The notes beneath the pieces were generated by a model, which was not told where the DNA came from, did not search any database, and was given only the letters and a program-made list of their open reading frames with translations. Of a DNA stretch of 64,000 nucleotides, positions 53,999 through 62,127 are shown piece by piece. The DNA comes from Raineyella sp. LH-20. GTDB taxonomy: Bacteria; Actinomycetota; Actinomycetes; Propionibacteriales; Propionibacteriaceae. The first letter of the stretch is position 1; each line of letters opens with the position of its first letter. The stretch spans positions 1,364,001 to 1,428,000 of the forward strand of contig NZ_CP137003.1 of assembly GCF_033110965.1 (NCBI RefSeq). Reading direction: 5' to 3'. The translations under genes were made by a program, and so were the position numbers.

Positions 53999-56551
53999 AT
54001 GATGCTCACCGACCTGATCCCTGCCGACCCCGATCCGGATTCCCTCTACGAGGCGTTCACCGGGTGGGTGGAGGGGCGTGGCATCTCCCTCTACCCGCAC
54101 CAGGACGAGTCGGCGATCGAGCTGTTCTCCGGCAACAACGTGATTCTTGCCACACCGACTGGATCGGGCAAGACGCTGGTCGCCACCGCGGCCCAGTTCG
54201 CCGCCCTCGCCCAGGACGGCGTCAGCTTCTACACCGCGCCGATCAAGGCGCTGGTCTCGGAGAAGTTCTTCGCGCTGTGCGAGATCTTCGGCGCCGAGAA
54301 CGTCGGCATGCTCACCGGCGACGCCTCGGTCAACGCCGACGCCCCGATCATCGCCTGCACCGCCGAGGTGCTCGCCAACATCGCCCTGCGGGAGGGGCGG
54401 TGGGCCGACATCACCCAGGTGGTGATGGACGAGTTCCACTTCTACTCCGAGCCCGACCGCGGCTGGGCCTGGCAGGTGCCGCTGCTGTGCCTGCCGCAGG
54501 CGCAGTTCCTGCTGATGTCGGCGACCCTGGGCGAGGTGGACTTCTTCCGCAAAGACCTCACCGAGCGGACCGGGCGGCCCACCGCGGTGGTCGACCAGGC
54601 CGAACGGCCCGTGCCGTTGTCGTACGCCTGGTCGATCGACCCGATGCACGAGCTGCTCGAGGAGCTCGTCACCACCCACCAGGCGCCGGCGTACGTCGTG
54701 CACTTCACCCAGAAGTCGGCCCTGGAGACCGCTCAGGCGCTGCTGTCGGCGAAACTCGCGTCCAAGGAGGAGAAGGAACGGATCGCCGCCGAGATCGGCG
54801 CCTTCCGGTTCCACGCCGGCTTCGGCCGGACCCTCTCGAAACTGGTCCGCGCTGGTATCGGGGTGCACCACGCCGGCATGCTGCCGCGCTACCGCCGGCT
54901 GGTCGAACAGCTCGCCCAGGCCGGTCTGCTCAAGGTGATCTGCGGCACCGACACCCTCGGGGTGGGGATCAACGTGCCGATCCGTACGGTCGTTTTCACC
55001 GGCCTGACGAAGTTCGACGGCACCCGCCACCGGCTGCTCAAGGCGCGCGAGTTCCATCAGATCGCCGGGCGGGCGGGGCGGGCGGGTTTCGACACGTCGG
55101 GGCACGTCATCTGCCAGGCGCCCGAGCACGTCATCGAGAACGAGCGGGCGCTCGCCAAGGTCGGGGACGACCCGAAGAAGCGTCGCAAGGTGGTCCGCAA
55201 GAAGGCGCCGGAGGGCTTCGTCTCGTGGACCGAGGAGACCTTCGACCGGCTGAAGGCCGCCGAGCCCGAGGCACTGGTGTCCCGGATGCGGGCCAACGAG
55301 GCCTTGATCCTCAACGTCGTCGCCCGTCGCGGCGACCCGTTCGTCAACATGCGCGAGCTGCTGCTCGGTTGTCACGAGGACGAGCGCGGCAAGCGCCGGC
55401 TGGTCCGCCGGGCGCTGCGGCTGACCCGTGGCTTGCTGGAGTCGGGCGTGCTGGTGCGGCTGCCGGTGCCCGACCCGACCGGGCGCCGCTACGAGATCGC
55501 CCCGGAGTTGCAGGACGACTTCGCCCTCAACCAGCCGCTGGCCCCGTTCGCACTGGCGGCCCTCGACCTGCTCGACCCGGAGTCGGAGACGTACGCCCTC
55601 GACATGGTGTCGATCGTCGAGTCGATCCTGGACGACCCGTTCCCGGTGCTGTCCGAACAGCAGCACAAGGCGCGCGGCGAGGCGATCGCCGAGATGAAGG
55701 CCGACGGCATCGACTACGACGAGCGGATGCGGCTGGTCGAGGACATCACCTGGCCCCGCCCGTTGGCCGAGCTGCTGGAGGCGGCGCTGGAGATCTTCGC
55801 GCAGACCCATCCGTGGGTGTCCGCCGACCAGCTGTCGCCGAAGGCGGTGGTCCGCGACATGTACGAGCGTGGCCAGACCTTCACCGAGTTCGTCAGCCAC
55901 TACGGGGTGGCCCGCAGCGAGGGCCTGGTGCTGCGCTACCTGTCGGATGCGTACCGTACGCTGCGCCAGACCGTGCCGGAGGCGCGGCGGACCGAGGAAC
56001 TCGACGACCTGCTCGAATGGCTCGGCGAGACCGTCCGGCAGACCGACTCCTCGCTGCTCGACGAGTGGGAGGCACTGACCGATCCGGAGAAGGTGGCCGA
56101 GGCCGCCGCCAGGGTCGCCGCCGGCGAGCAGCTCGCCCCGACCCGCCCGATCACCGGCAACGCGCGGGCGTTCGGGGTGATGGTGCGCAACGCGATGTTC
56201 CAGCGGGTCCGGTTGGCGGCCGACGACCGGTTCGCCCAGCTGGCCGCGCTCGACGCGTACGCCACCGGCCTGCTCGGCGGACATCCGCCGATGAACGAGG
56301 CGGCCTGGGAGGACGCCCTCGGCGACTACTGGGACGAGCACGAGACCCTCGGCGACGGACCGGCGGCCCGCGGCCCGTCGCTGCTGATGGTGGACCAGAA
56401 GCCGAAGCAGGGCGTCTGGGAGGTCCGTCAGGTCATCGACGACCCGGCCGGCAACCACGACTGGTCGATCCTCGCCACGGTGCACCTGCGGGCCAGTGAC
56501 GAGGCGGGCGAGCCGGTGGTGGTCACCGAGTCGTTCTCCCGGATGGACTGA
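53999..56551 (+). CDS. DEAD/DEAH-box helicase with DUF3516 domain
   Basis: The 850-residue superfamily 2 helicase has motif I ATPTGSGKT near residue 46, motif II as DEFH near 145 (DEVH-type Ski2 relatives), motif III SATLG near 175 and motif VI QIAGRAGRAGF near 355. The C-terminal half (about 500-850) matches DUF3516 of actinobacterial RNA helicase-like proteins. A GAGAGGA site precedes the first of two adjacent ATGs. The long frame upstream of 53999 is not coding. Exact RNA or DNA substrate unknown. Confidence 0.92.
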   Translation: MMLTDLIPADPDPDSLYEAFTGWVEGRGISLYPHQDESAIELFSGNNVILATPTGSGKTLVATAAQFAALAQDGVSFYTAPIKALVSEKFFALCEIFGAENVGMLTGDASVNADAPIIACTAEVLANIALREGRWADITQVVMDEFHFYSEPDRGWAWQVPLLCLPQAQFLLMSATLGEVDFFRKDLTERTGRPTAVVDQAERPVPLSYAWSIDPMHELLEELVTTHQAPAYVVHFTQKSALETAQALLSAKLASKEEKERIAAEIGAFRFHAGFGRTLSKLVRAGIGVHHAGMLPRYRRLVEQLAQAGLLKVICGTDTLGVGINVPIRTVVFTGLTKFDGTRHRLLKAREFHQIAGRAGRAGFDTSGHVICQAPEHVIENERALAKVGDDPKKRRKVVRKKAPEGFVSWTEETFDRLKAAEPEALVSRMRANEALILNVVARRGDPFVNMRELLLGCHEDERGKRRLVRRALRLTRGLLESGVLVRLPVPDPTGRRYEIAPELQDDFALNQPLAPFALAALDLLDPESETYALDMVSIVESILDDPFPVLSEQQHKARGEAIAEMKADGIDYDERMRLVEDITWPRPLAELLEAALEIFAQTHPWVSADQLSPKAVVRDMYERGQTFTEFVSHYGVARSEGLVLRYLSDAYRTLRQTVPEARRTEELDDLLEWLGETVRQTDSSLLDEWEALTDPEKVAEAAARVAAGEQLAPTRPITGNARAFGVMVRNAMFQRVRLAADDRFAQLAALDAYATGLLGGHPPMNEAAWEDALGDYWDEHETLGDGPAARGPSLLMVDQKPKQGVWEVRQVIDDPAGNHDWSILATVHLRASDEAGEPVVVTESFSRMD

Positions 56552-56564
56552 TCGGCCTGCCGGG

Positions 56565-56885
56565 TCACCGGAACAGGTCGAGCTTGTCGAACTTCTCCGC
56601 CAGCAGGTAGTAGACGGCCAGCCGGCCGTTGCGGGTGCCGTCCTTCATCGCCGCGCCGACCTCCTTGATGGCGGCGTCGAGGGTGGCGTTGTCGGCGGTG
56701 AGTCCGAGCTTCTTCTTGAGGAAGCTCTCCCGGACGGTCTTCAGCTCCTCGGCGTCACCGAACGACACGAGGGCGCTGTCGGGGTGGCTCAGGACCAGAC
56801 GGTAGGTGCTGAGCATGTTCTGCAGTACGGCCTCGTCGGCCGTCGGGGCGTACTTCTTGACGTCGGCGATCCAGTCCGTGGTCAT
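56565..56885 (-). CDS. DUF2853 family protein
   Basis: The 106-residue, probably helical, cytoplasmic protein matches DUF2853: DWIADVKKYAPTADEAVLQNML at the N-terminus, ESFLKKKLGLT near residue 53 and VYYLLAEKFDKLDLF at the end. No function is known. AAGGAG lies 6 nt before the ATG. It converges with the helicase gene, with 13 bp between stops. Confidence 0.88.
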   Translation of the reverse strand: MTTDWIADVKKYAPTADEAVLQNMLSTYRLVLSHPDSALVSFGDAEELKTVRESFLKKKLGLTADNATLDAAIKEVGAAMKDGTRNGRLAVYYLLAEKFDKLDLFR

Positions 56886-57138
56886 CCTCTGCTCCTTCGA
56901 AGGGATGCCCCCTCGCCCACGGTGGACGAGGGGAGGGTGTTCCGGTGTCTCTCCGATCATGTCAGGGCGTGCCATTCCCTGTCGTGACCTTGGGCACATT
57001 GCCCGCCGACGAGGTGGCGTACGGTCTGGGTTTCCGTCCGTGACGAGTGGCCCACCGCCCGGTGGCGGTCGTACGGCCTGCCCGCCACCGGACGTCCGCG
57101 TAGGCTCCGCCGGGTATGGAGGTGCCGGGGATGACAGG

Positions 57139-57147
57139 TTATCCACA
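57139..57147. promoter_or_regulatory. Single DnaA-box-like nonamer
   Basis: TTATCCACA equals the consensus DnaA box. Only one copy is seen and no dnaA or dnaN gene is near, so this is not an origin; DnaA regulation of the next gene is possible but the match may be chance. Confidence 0.35.
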
Positions 57148-57171
57148 GGTTCCGCGGGCTGCGTGACCGAT

Positions 57172-57201
57172 TTGTGATCTTTCTCGTGTCCCCTCTAGGA
57201 T
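57172..57201 (+). promoter_or_regulatory. Promoter of the secreted cell-wall protein gene
   Basis: A -35 candidate TTGTGA (57172-57177) and -10 TAGGAT (57196-57201) are separated by 18 bp, leaving a leader of about 45 nt. Confidence 0.45.
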
Positions 57202-57253
57202 CCTTCTCAGTCTTCGGATCCTTACCACCGTCCCCCACCGGAAGGCATGGCTC

Positions 57254-58075
57254 GTGACCCAGGCACGCCGCGCGGTACAGCGTCATCCTTGGGAGTCCGT
57301 CCGCGACACCATCCGTCACCGACCCGCTCAGCGGGGCACCAGGGCACACCACGGGATGTCGGCCCCGACGCCCGAACGGGCGCTGATCGACCCCGATGAG
57401 CCGACCAGGTCCGGCGTACGACGACTGCTGGTGCCCGGCGTGGCCGCCACCGTGGTCGCCGTCGGCACCGCGGGCGTCGTCCTCGGTGCGCACCGCGGCA
57501 GCGGGATGGAAGCCGTCCCGGCGGCGGTGCCCCAGGACATCTCGCTGCGCGAGATGGGTGGCGTGAGCCGCTCCGAACGGGGCCTGCGACCGGAGGCGTC
57601 GCAGACCCCGAGCGCCTCGGCGATGGCCTCGGCCACCCCGACGGCGTCGCCGGCTCCCGCGTCCCCGCGCCCGTCGGCGACCTCGAAGCCGACGGCCACC
57701 CGCAAGGCGACCACCAGCACCGCCTCGACGGCCAAGTGCGGCACGCTGACCGGCTGGCTGGCGCCCAACGGCATGAAGGTCTACCAGGCCAGCTGCGCCA
57801 ACTTCCCGTACGTCACCTCCTACGGCGGCGCCCGTCCGGGCGACCCGGGCGAGCACGGCACCGGCCATGCGGTCGACATCATGGTCTCCGGTTCGCGGGG
57901 CTGGGACATCGCGAACTACATGCGCGCCAATGCGTCCAAGCTCGGGGTCACCGAGGTGATCTACCAGCAGAAGATCTGGACCACGCAGCGCTCCTCGGAG
58001 GGCTGGCGCCCGATGGCCGACCGCGGGTCGGCGACCGCCAACCACATGGACCACGTCCACGTGACGGTCAGCTGA
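57254..58075 (+). CDS. Membrane-anchored protein with ARB_07466-like (peptidase-type) C-terminal domain
   Basis: The 273-residue protein has a basic N-terminal stretch of 55 residues, a membrane segment near 60-82 and a Ser/Thr/Pro-rich stalk to about 155. A C-terminal domain of about 115 residues begins CGTLTGWLAPNGMKVYQ. GHAVDIMVSG near 208 and HMDHVHVTVS at the end look like a zinc-site pattern of peptidoglycan-acting hydrolases. It probably faces the cell wall; whether it is an enzyme is not certain. The GTG at 57254 fits the frame; an ATG 7 bp earlier is out of frame. Confidence 0.7.
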   Translation: MTQARRAVQRHPWESVRDTIRHRPAQRGTRAHHGMSAPTPERALIDPDEPTRSGVRRLLVPGVAATVVAVGTAGVVLGAHRGSGMEAVPAAVPQDISLREMGGVSRSERGLRPEASQTPSASAMASATPTASPAPASPRPSATSKPTATRKATTSTASTAKCGTLTGWLAPNGMKVYQASCANFPYVTSYGGARPGDPGEHGTGHAVDIMVSGSRGWDIANYMRANASKLGVTEVIYQQKIWTTQRSSEGWRPMADRGSATANHMDHVHVTVS

Positions 58076-58183
58076 GGTCCGGCGCCACCGCGCCGGTCTC
58101 GATCGGGGCTCCCTCAGCCGCCGCCGTTTCGCGCAGCCGCCGCTCCCTCAGTCAGCCGCCGCGATGTCAGTCAGCCGCCGCGA

Positions 58184-58227
58184 TTTCAGTCAGCCGCCGC
58201 GCGTCGGCGGGCCGCATCTGACTGAAA
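58184..58227. terminator. Compound inverted repeat between convergent genes
   Basis: Outer arms TTTCAGTCAG and CTGACTGAAA (10 bp, perfect) enclose an inner CCGCCG/CGGCGG hairpin. The outer left arm comes from a 19-bp tandem repeat (TCAGTCAGCCGCCGCGATG type, about 58148-58200). It sits between the stop at 58075 and the FKBP stop at 58290 and is a likely bidirectional terminator. Confidence 0.6.
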
Positions 58228-58289
58228 CCGCGGCGTGTGGCAGAAACCCGCGCATCTGGGGAGTCGAAGCGCGAGTTGCCGGGGTGGGG

Positions 58290-58661
58290 TCAGCGGATGT
58301 TGACCAGGTCGCAGACGAAGATCAGGGTCTCGCCGGGCTGGATCACGCCGCCGGCACCACGGTCGCCGTAGGCCAGGTGCGGCGGGATGACCAGCTTGCG
58401 CCGTCCGCCGACCTTCATGCCCTGGACGCCCTGGTCCCAGCCCTGGATCACCTGGCCGACACCGAGCTGGAAGGCCAGCGGGGTGCCGCGGCGGTAGGAG
58501 GAGTCGAACTCCTCGCCGGAGGAGAAGGCGACGCCGACGTAGTGGACGTCGACGACGTCGCCGGCCTTGGCCTCGGTGCCGTCGCCGATGATCTCGTCGA
58601 CGATCTGCAGCTCGGTGGGCGCGGGGCCCTCGGGCGGATCGATCTCGGGGATGTCAGTCAT
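58290..58661 (-). CDS. FKBP-type peptidyl-prolyl cis-trans isomerase
   Basis: The 123-residue single-domain FKBP is cytoplasmic, with no signal peptide. Conserved residues are in VHYVGVAFSSGEEFDSSYRR near 40, GVGQVIQGWDQGVQGMKVGGRRKLVIPP near 67 and AYGDRGAGGVIQP near 98. It speeds prolyl isomerisation during protein folding. The ATG overlaps the stop of the M50-type gene by 4 bp, yet TAGGCT 7 nt upstream could also give a leaderless transcript. Confidence 0.93.
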   Translation of the reverse strand: MTDIPEIDPPEGPAPTELQIVDEIIGDGTEAKAGDVVDVHYVGVAFSSGEEFDSSYRRGTPLAFQLGVGQVIQGWDQGVQGMKVGGRRKLVIPPHLAYGDRGAGGVIQPGETLIFVCDLVNIR

Positions 58662-59395
58662 GCCGGTGAGCCTACCGGCATCAGGGGTGGGACCAACCCT
58701 GCGGCGCCGAGCAGCATCCAGCCGCCGACCCCGAGCCCGAGCACGGCGACGACCAGGAACAGCCCGGTCCACAGCGGCTGGGGCAGGTGGGTGAGCCGGG
58801 CCAGCTGGGCGGCGTCCGAGCCCCGGTCGCGGGAGCCAGCGAGCTCCAGAGTGGGGCGTACGGCACCGAACAGCAGCACCCAGCACAGCAGGTAGCCGAG
58901 CCAACCCTGGAGCTCCACCGGCAGGTACCAGGTGGCGAGTCCCAGGCCGCCGCCGACCACCACGATCACCGCCAGGCCGTAGAGGTTGCGGATCGCCAGC
59001 AGCATCAGCGCCAGGACGAGCAGGAACGCCCACAGCAGGGCGCTGGCCCGGCCGGTCCCGAGGATCGCCGCGGCGCCCACTCCGACGACCGCCGGCGCCG
59101 TGTAGCCGGCGAGCAGGGTGGCGACCATCCCGGGCCCGCGCGGCCGTCCGCGGGTGACCGTCACTCCAGAGGTGTCGGCGTTGAGCCGGATCCCCTCCAG
59201 CTCCCGGCCGCACAGCCGTCCCACCACGGCATGGCCCGCTTCGTGGGTGATCGTCACCAGCATCCGGGTCGTCGGCCACAGTGGCCGGAACAGCACCAGG
59301 ACGAGCGCGGCGGCACCGAGCCCCACCACCACCTCGGGGGCGGGCAGCGGTTGGCTGAGCAGGGCGCGATGGAGGAGCGCGGTGACGGAGTCCAC
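58658..59395 (-). CDS. M50-type membrane metalloprotease-like protein
   Basis: The 245-residue protein has about six membrane helices. The zinc motif HEAGH lies near residue 50 within ITHEAGHAVVGRLCG, matching the M50B peptidase-like family of actinobacteria. VTVTRGRPRGPGMVATLLAGY near 73 is conserved in that group. Whether it cleaves membrane proteins is unknown. I chose the GTG at 59395 after a GGGGG tract. It overlaps the FKBP gene by 4 bp (ATGA), forming an operon. Confidence 0.82.
   Translation of the reverse strand: MDSVTALLHRALLSQPLPAPEVVVGLGAAALVLVLFRPLWPTTRMLVTITHEAGHAVVGRLCGRELEGIRLNADTSGVTVTRGRPRGPGMVATLLAGYTAPAVVGVGAAAILGTGRASALLWAFLLVLALMLLAIRNLYGLAVIVVVGGGLGLATWYLPVELQGWLGYLLCWVLLFGAVRPTLELAGSRDRGSDAAQLARLTHLPQPLWTGLFLVVAVLGLGVGGWMLLGAAGLVPPLMPVGSPA
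58669..58674 (-). promoter_or_regulatory. -10 candidate for FKBP gene
   Basis: The minus strand reads TAGGCT, 7 nt before the FKBP ATG and inside the end of the upstream gene. Confidence 0.45.
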
Positions 59396-59439
59396 GCCCC
59401 CAGTCTGGTGTCTGCGGCAAGCCAGCCTACGGACGCCCC

Positions 59440-59511
59440 TCAGCGCGCGCCGGTGAAGACCGGACGACGCTTCCCCTGGAAGGCCCGGAACCCCGGGTGC
59501 CCTTCCGTCAG
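59440..59511 (-). pseudogene. Enoyl-CoA hydratase-like C-terminal remnant
   Basis: Only the last 23 codons remain: LTEGHPGFRAFQGKRRPVFTGAR, which looks like the tail of crotonase-family proteins (EGxxAFxEKRxPxF). It begins exactly where the dgt stop codon lies, in another frame, so the rest of the gene was lost or replaced by dgt. Too short to be sure. Confidence 0.45.
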
Positions 59512-61034
59512 ACGGAGCCGCCCCCCCACAGCAGACCGGAACCACCGCGCAACCGGGACGCGGTCGCCTCCGCCTGGTGGTCGGTCATCCCCGCGACGTA
59601 GTCGATGATCCCGCGGCCACGCCCCATCCGGAGCACGTCCTCGCGGGAGGTCATCCCGTCCAGCCAGTCCGGGTGACGTCGTGCCACCCGGCGGTAACCC
59701 TCGGTGGCGGTGGCGACCAGGTCGAGCAGCCGCCGCGGCGCCCGGGTGGCGTCCAGCCGGTCGGACAGCCAGTCGTCGAAGGCCTCGACGATCTGGCGTA
59801 CGACGTTCGCCTGCCCGCGCTGCATCAGGGTGAGGTCGGGGCGGTGCAGCACGAAGTACTGGTGGATGAACTTCAGCACCTGCACCTGGTGCCAGGCGCC
59901 CTGGGAGAGCTCCACCGAGGAGCCCCGGACCGGCGGGTCGTCGACCAGACGGACCGAGTCGACCAGGGCGTCGATCCAGGTGGACGTGAAGCCGGACAGC
60001 GACCGGTCGGCGGCCATCGAGCCGTCGTACGGGATCGCCAGCACCCCCTCGACGAACTCCTGGCCGACCCGCAGCACCGCCTCGAGATAGGCGTCCTCGT
60101 CGAACATCCAGGCGTCCCGGGCGGCCAGCCGGCGCCGCAGCGACTCCAGCCCCGCGCCCGGTGCCCGGGTCATCGCGGCGAGCCGGGAGTCGGTGATCAT
60201 CGCGAACTCGTCGCGTTCCCCGGCCCAGGTGCGGAACTCGCTGGACACCGCGGAGAACTGCAGCACCCCGGCCCGATGGAAGTCCTCCAGGTCGTGCAGC
60301 GAGTAGGCGACGTCGTCGGCCAGGTCCATCACCGCGCAGTCCAGCGTCTGTTGGTCGCGGCGTACGTCGGGGAAGGCCGCCCGGACGGCGATCAATTCGT
60401 CCAGGTCGGGGACGTACGCGTTGAACTTGTACGACCCGCCGCTGATGTCGGGCCGGGCTCCGCGGGGCTGCTGCGGCCAGCTGCGCGGATGCGGATCCGG
60501 CCAGTGGTGGCGCCCCCACGGGTACTTGAGCACCGACGCGCGGACCGCGGAGGTCAGGTTGAGGCCCTGGTCGCCGGGTCCGTGCACCTCCAGCTCGGTG
60601 AGCACCCGGAAGGTCTGGGCGTTGCCCTCGAAGCCGTCGTTCAGCCCGAAGCGGGTCCGCGCCTGCCGGTCGAGCTCCTGTTCGCCGAGGTGGCCGAACG
60701 GCGGATGGCCGAGGTCGTGGGAGCAGGCGCCCGCTTGCGCGACCACGTGGTGCAGCCCGCCGCGGGCGGCGATCCGCTCCGGCGCGCTGGCTTCTTCGAG
60801 GCGTACGGCGATCGCCCGCGCCACCGCGGTGACCTTGATGGTGTGCGTCAGCCGGTTGTGCACGATGCCGCCGGTGGTGCCGGCGGAGACCACCTGGGTG
60901 ACCTCGGCCAGCCGGGAGAACGCGGGCGAGAAGCGGATCCGTTCCAGGTCGACCCGGAACTCCGAGTCGGTGCCCGCCGCGAGTGGCCGGGGGACGCCGA
61001 TCTCGGCCCGGGCCCGATCCGTACGTGTCGACAT
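59508..61034 (-). CDS. dgt: Deoxyguanosine triphosphate triphosphohydrolase-like protein (dGTPase)
   Basis: The 508-residue HD-domain protein has FSPAFSRLAEVTQV near residue 35, NRLTHTIKV near 60 (first His), CSHDLGHPPFGHLGE near 104 (HD) and MDLADDVAYSLHDLEDFHRAG near 235. These form the metal site of dNTP triphosphohydrolases, which control dNTP pools. A 35-residue Trp/Pro-rich insert near 165-200 is typical of longer actinobacterial forms. The last residues SGLLWGGGSV are low complexity. It lies 26 bp downstream of the mutarotase gene. Confidence 0.93.
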   Translation of the reverse strand: MSTRTDRARAEIGVPRPLAAGTDSEFRVDLERIRFSPAFSRLAEVTQVVSAGTTGGIVHNRLTHTIKVTAVARAIAVRLEEASAPERIAARGGLHHVVAQAGACSHDLGHPPFGHLGEQELDRQARTRFGLNDGFEGNAQTFRVLTELEVHGPGDQGLNLTSAVRASVLKYPWGRHHWPDPHPRSWPQQPRGARPDISGGSYKFNAYVPDLDELIAVRAAFPDVRRDQQTLDCAVMDLADDVAYSLHDLEDFHRAGVLQFSAVSSEFRTWAGERDEFAMITDSRLAAMTRAPGAGLESLRRRLAARDAWMFDEDAYLEAVLRVGQEFVEGVLAIPYDGSMAADRSLSGFTSTWIDALVDSVRLVDDPPVRGSSVELSQGAWHQVQVLKFIHQYFVLHRPDLTLMQRGQANVVRQIVEAFDDWLSDRLDATRAPRRLLDLVATATEGYRRVARRHPDWLDGMTSREDVLRMGRGRGIIDYVAGMTDHQAEATASRLRGGSGLLWGGGSV

Positions 61035-61060
61035 GCGGTGTCCTCCGGCCGGGCCTGTGC

Positions 61061-61984
61061 TCAGGCCAGGCTTCGCCTGGCCCCGGCCGGCCGTTGGGTA
61101 CGGTCGACGGCGATCCGCTGGTGCAGGGTGTGCGACTGGCCGGGGGCCAGGGTGATCGCCGAGGAGCCGATGTTGGCGGCCTCGACGCACAGCATCTCCT
61201 GCCATTCGTCGTTGCCGAAGTCGCCCATCTTCACCGACTTGCCGACGAACGGGTTCCACACCACGGTCTGTGCCGAGCCGCGCTTGTTGATCCCCAGGGT
61301 CCTGCGCAGCGTCGGGTCCTTGACCGTGACGTCGCCGGCGTGCCGGTAGATCCGGTCGGTCTCGCCGACGACCACCAGCGAGCCGCGCTGCTGGTAGTCG
61401 CCCTCGAGCACCTTGTCGTGGTAGCCGCAGCCGTCGAGCCCGTCGACGGTGATCCGGCGGGCGTCGCCGACGTGCAGGTAGGTGTGCACCGCCTCCTCGT
61501 ACGTGAACGGGGTGGTGCGGCGGGCGGAGGTCTGGACCTTCAGGTCGATGTCGAGCACCTGGCCCACGGTGTAGGTGATGTCGGCGGACCAGTCCCGGTC
61601 GAGGTCCTCGATGCCCTCGAGGTCGACGTCGTGGCCGTCGAGGTGGAACCGCAGCCGGACGCTGTCCGCCACCGGGGTGGCTTCGGCGAGCCGCCACGGG
61701 GTCAGCCGGGCGACGCCGTGCGGCGGGTAGTGTCGCCCGTCGCGGCCGGCGCCGAACCAGGGGAAGCACAGCGGGACGCCGCCGCGGATCGCCGCACCAT
61801 CCTCGAAGCGGGACTTCCGGCTCAGCCAGACGACCGGGTCCTGTCCGGCCGGCTGCCACCCGGTGAGGTGACCTCCCTGCAGGTACGCCTCCGCCGTGCA
61901 CGAATCGATGGCGACTCGCACCATCGGCAGACCTCCGCGGCCCGCCTCGAGGGTGACACCGTCGGGCAGCTCAGACTTGTCCAT
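61061..61984 (-). CDS. D-hexose-6-phosphate mutarotase (YeaD-like aldose epimerase)
   Basis: The 307-residue galactose-mutarotase-like protein has AYLQGGHLTGWQP near residue 33, PLCFPWFGAGRDGRHYPPHGVARLTPW near 71 (His-Gly-x-Ala-Arg), EEAVHTYLHVGD near 163 with the second His, and an acidic residue in WQEMLCVEAANIGSS near 270. It interconverts anomers of glucose-6-phosphate, matching pgi next door. The ATG at 61984 has TACCGT 6 nt upstream, so it is probably leaderless. It is divergent from pgi. Confidence 0.9.
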   Translation of the reverse strand: MDKSELPDGVTLEAGRGGLPMVRVAIDSCTAEAYLQGGHLTGWQPAGQDPVVWLSRKSRFEDGAAIRGGVPLCFPWFGAGRDGRHYPPHGVARLTPWRLAEATPVADSVRLRFHLDGHDVDLEGIEDLDRDWSADITYTVGQVLDIDLKVQTSARRTTPFTYEEAVHTYLHVGDARRITVDGLDGCGYHDKVLEGDYQQRGSLVVVGETDRIYRHAGDVTVKDPTLRRTLGINKRGSAQTVVWNPFVGKSVKMGDFGNDEWQEMLCVEAANIGSSAITLAPGQSHTLHQRIAVDRTQRPAGARRSLA

Positions 61985-61990
61985 GGCGTC

Positions 61991-61996
61991 ACGGTA
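61991..61996 (-). promoter_or_regulatory. -10 element of leaderless mutarotase gene
   Basis: The minus strand reads TACCGT, 6 nt before the ATG at 61984, the same hexamer and spacing as the exporter gene at 7356. Confidence 0.55.
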
Positions 61997-62115
61997 GCCG
62001 GTGGAGCGCCCGGTGGGCGAGGATGCGGCCCGGTGGGTGAGGGTTCGGCCGGTGGATGAGGGGACGGCCGGTCGGTGAGGGGGCGGCCCGGCCGGACGGG
62101 GCGGGCCTGCGGCCA

Positions 62116-62121
62116 TAGTCT
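62116..62121 (+). promoter_or_regulatory. -10 element of leaderless pgi promoter
   Basis: TAGTCT lies 6 nt before the pgi ATG; no Shine-Dalgarno is present. Confidence 0.55.
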
Positions 62122-62127
62122 TGCCTC

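Larger units (their letters stand above)
56886..57253. other. Divergent intergenic region, 368 bp
   Basis: No gene was found. It contains the ribosome-binding site of the DUF2853 gene, a single perfect DnaA-box-like nonamer at 57139-57147, and the promoter of the secreted protein gene at 57172-57201. Confidence 0.6.

Noticed and set aside
53972-56485. A long minus-strand frame opposite the helicase gene
   Set aside because: It mirrors the codon pattern of the helicase and has no recognisable domain; such antisense frames occur opposite nearly every long gene here.
57139-57147. Replication origin
   Set aside because: One DnaA box, no AT-rich unwinding region, and no dnaA, dnaN or gyrase genes nearby.
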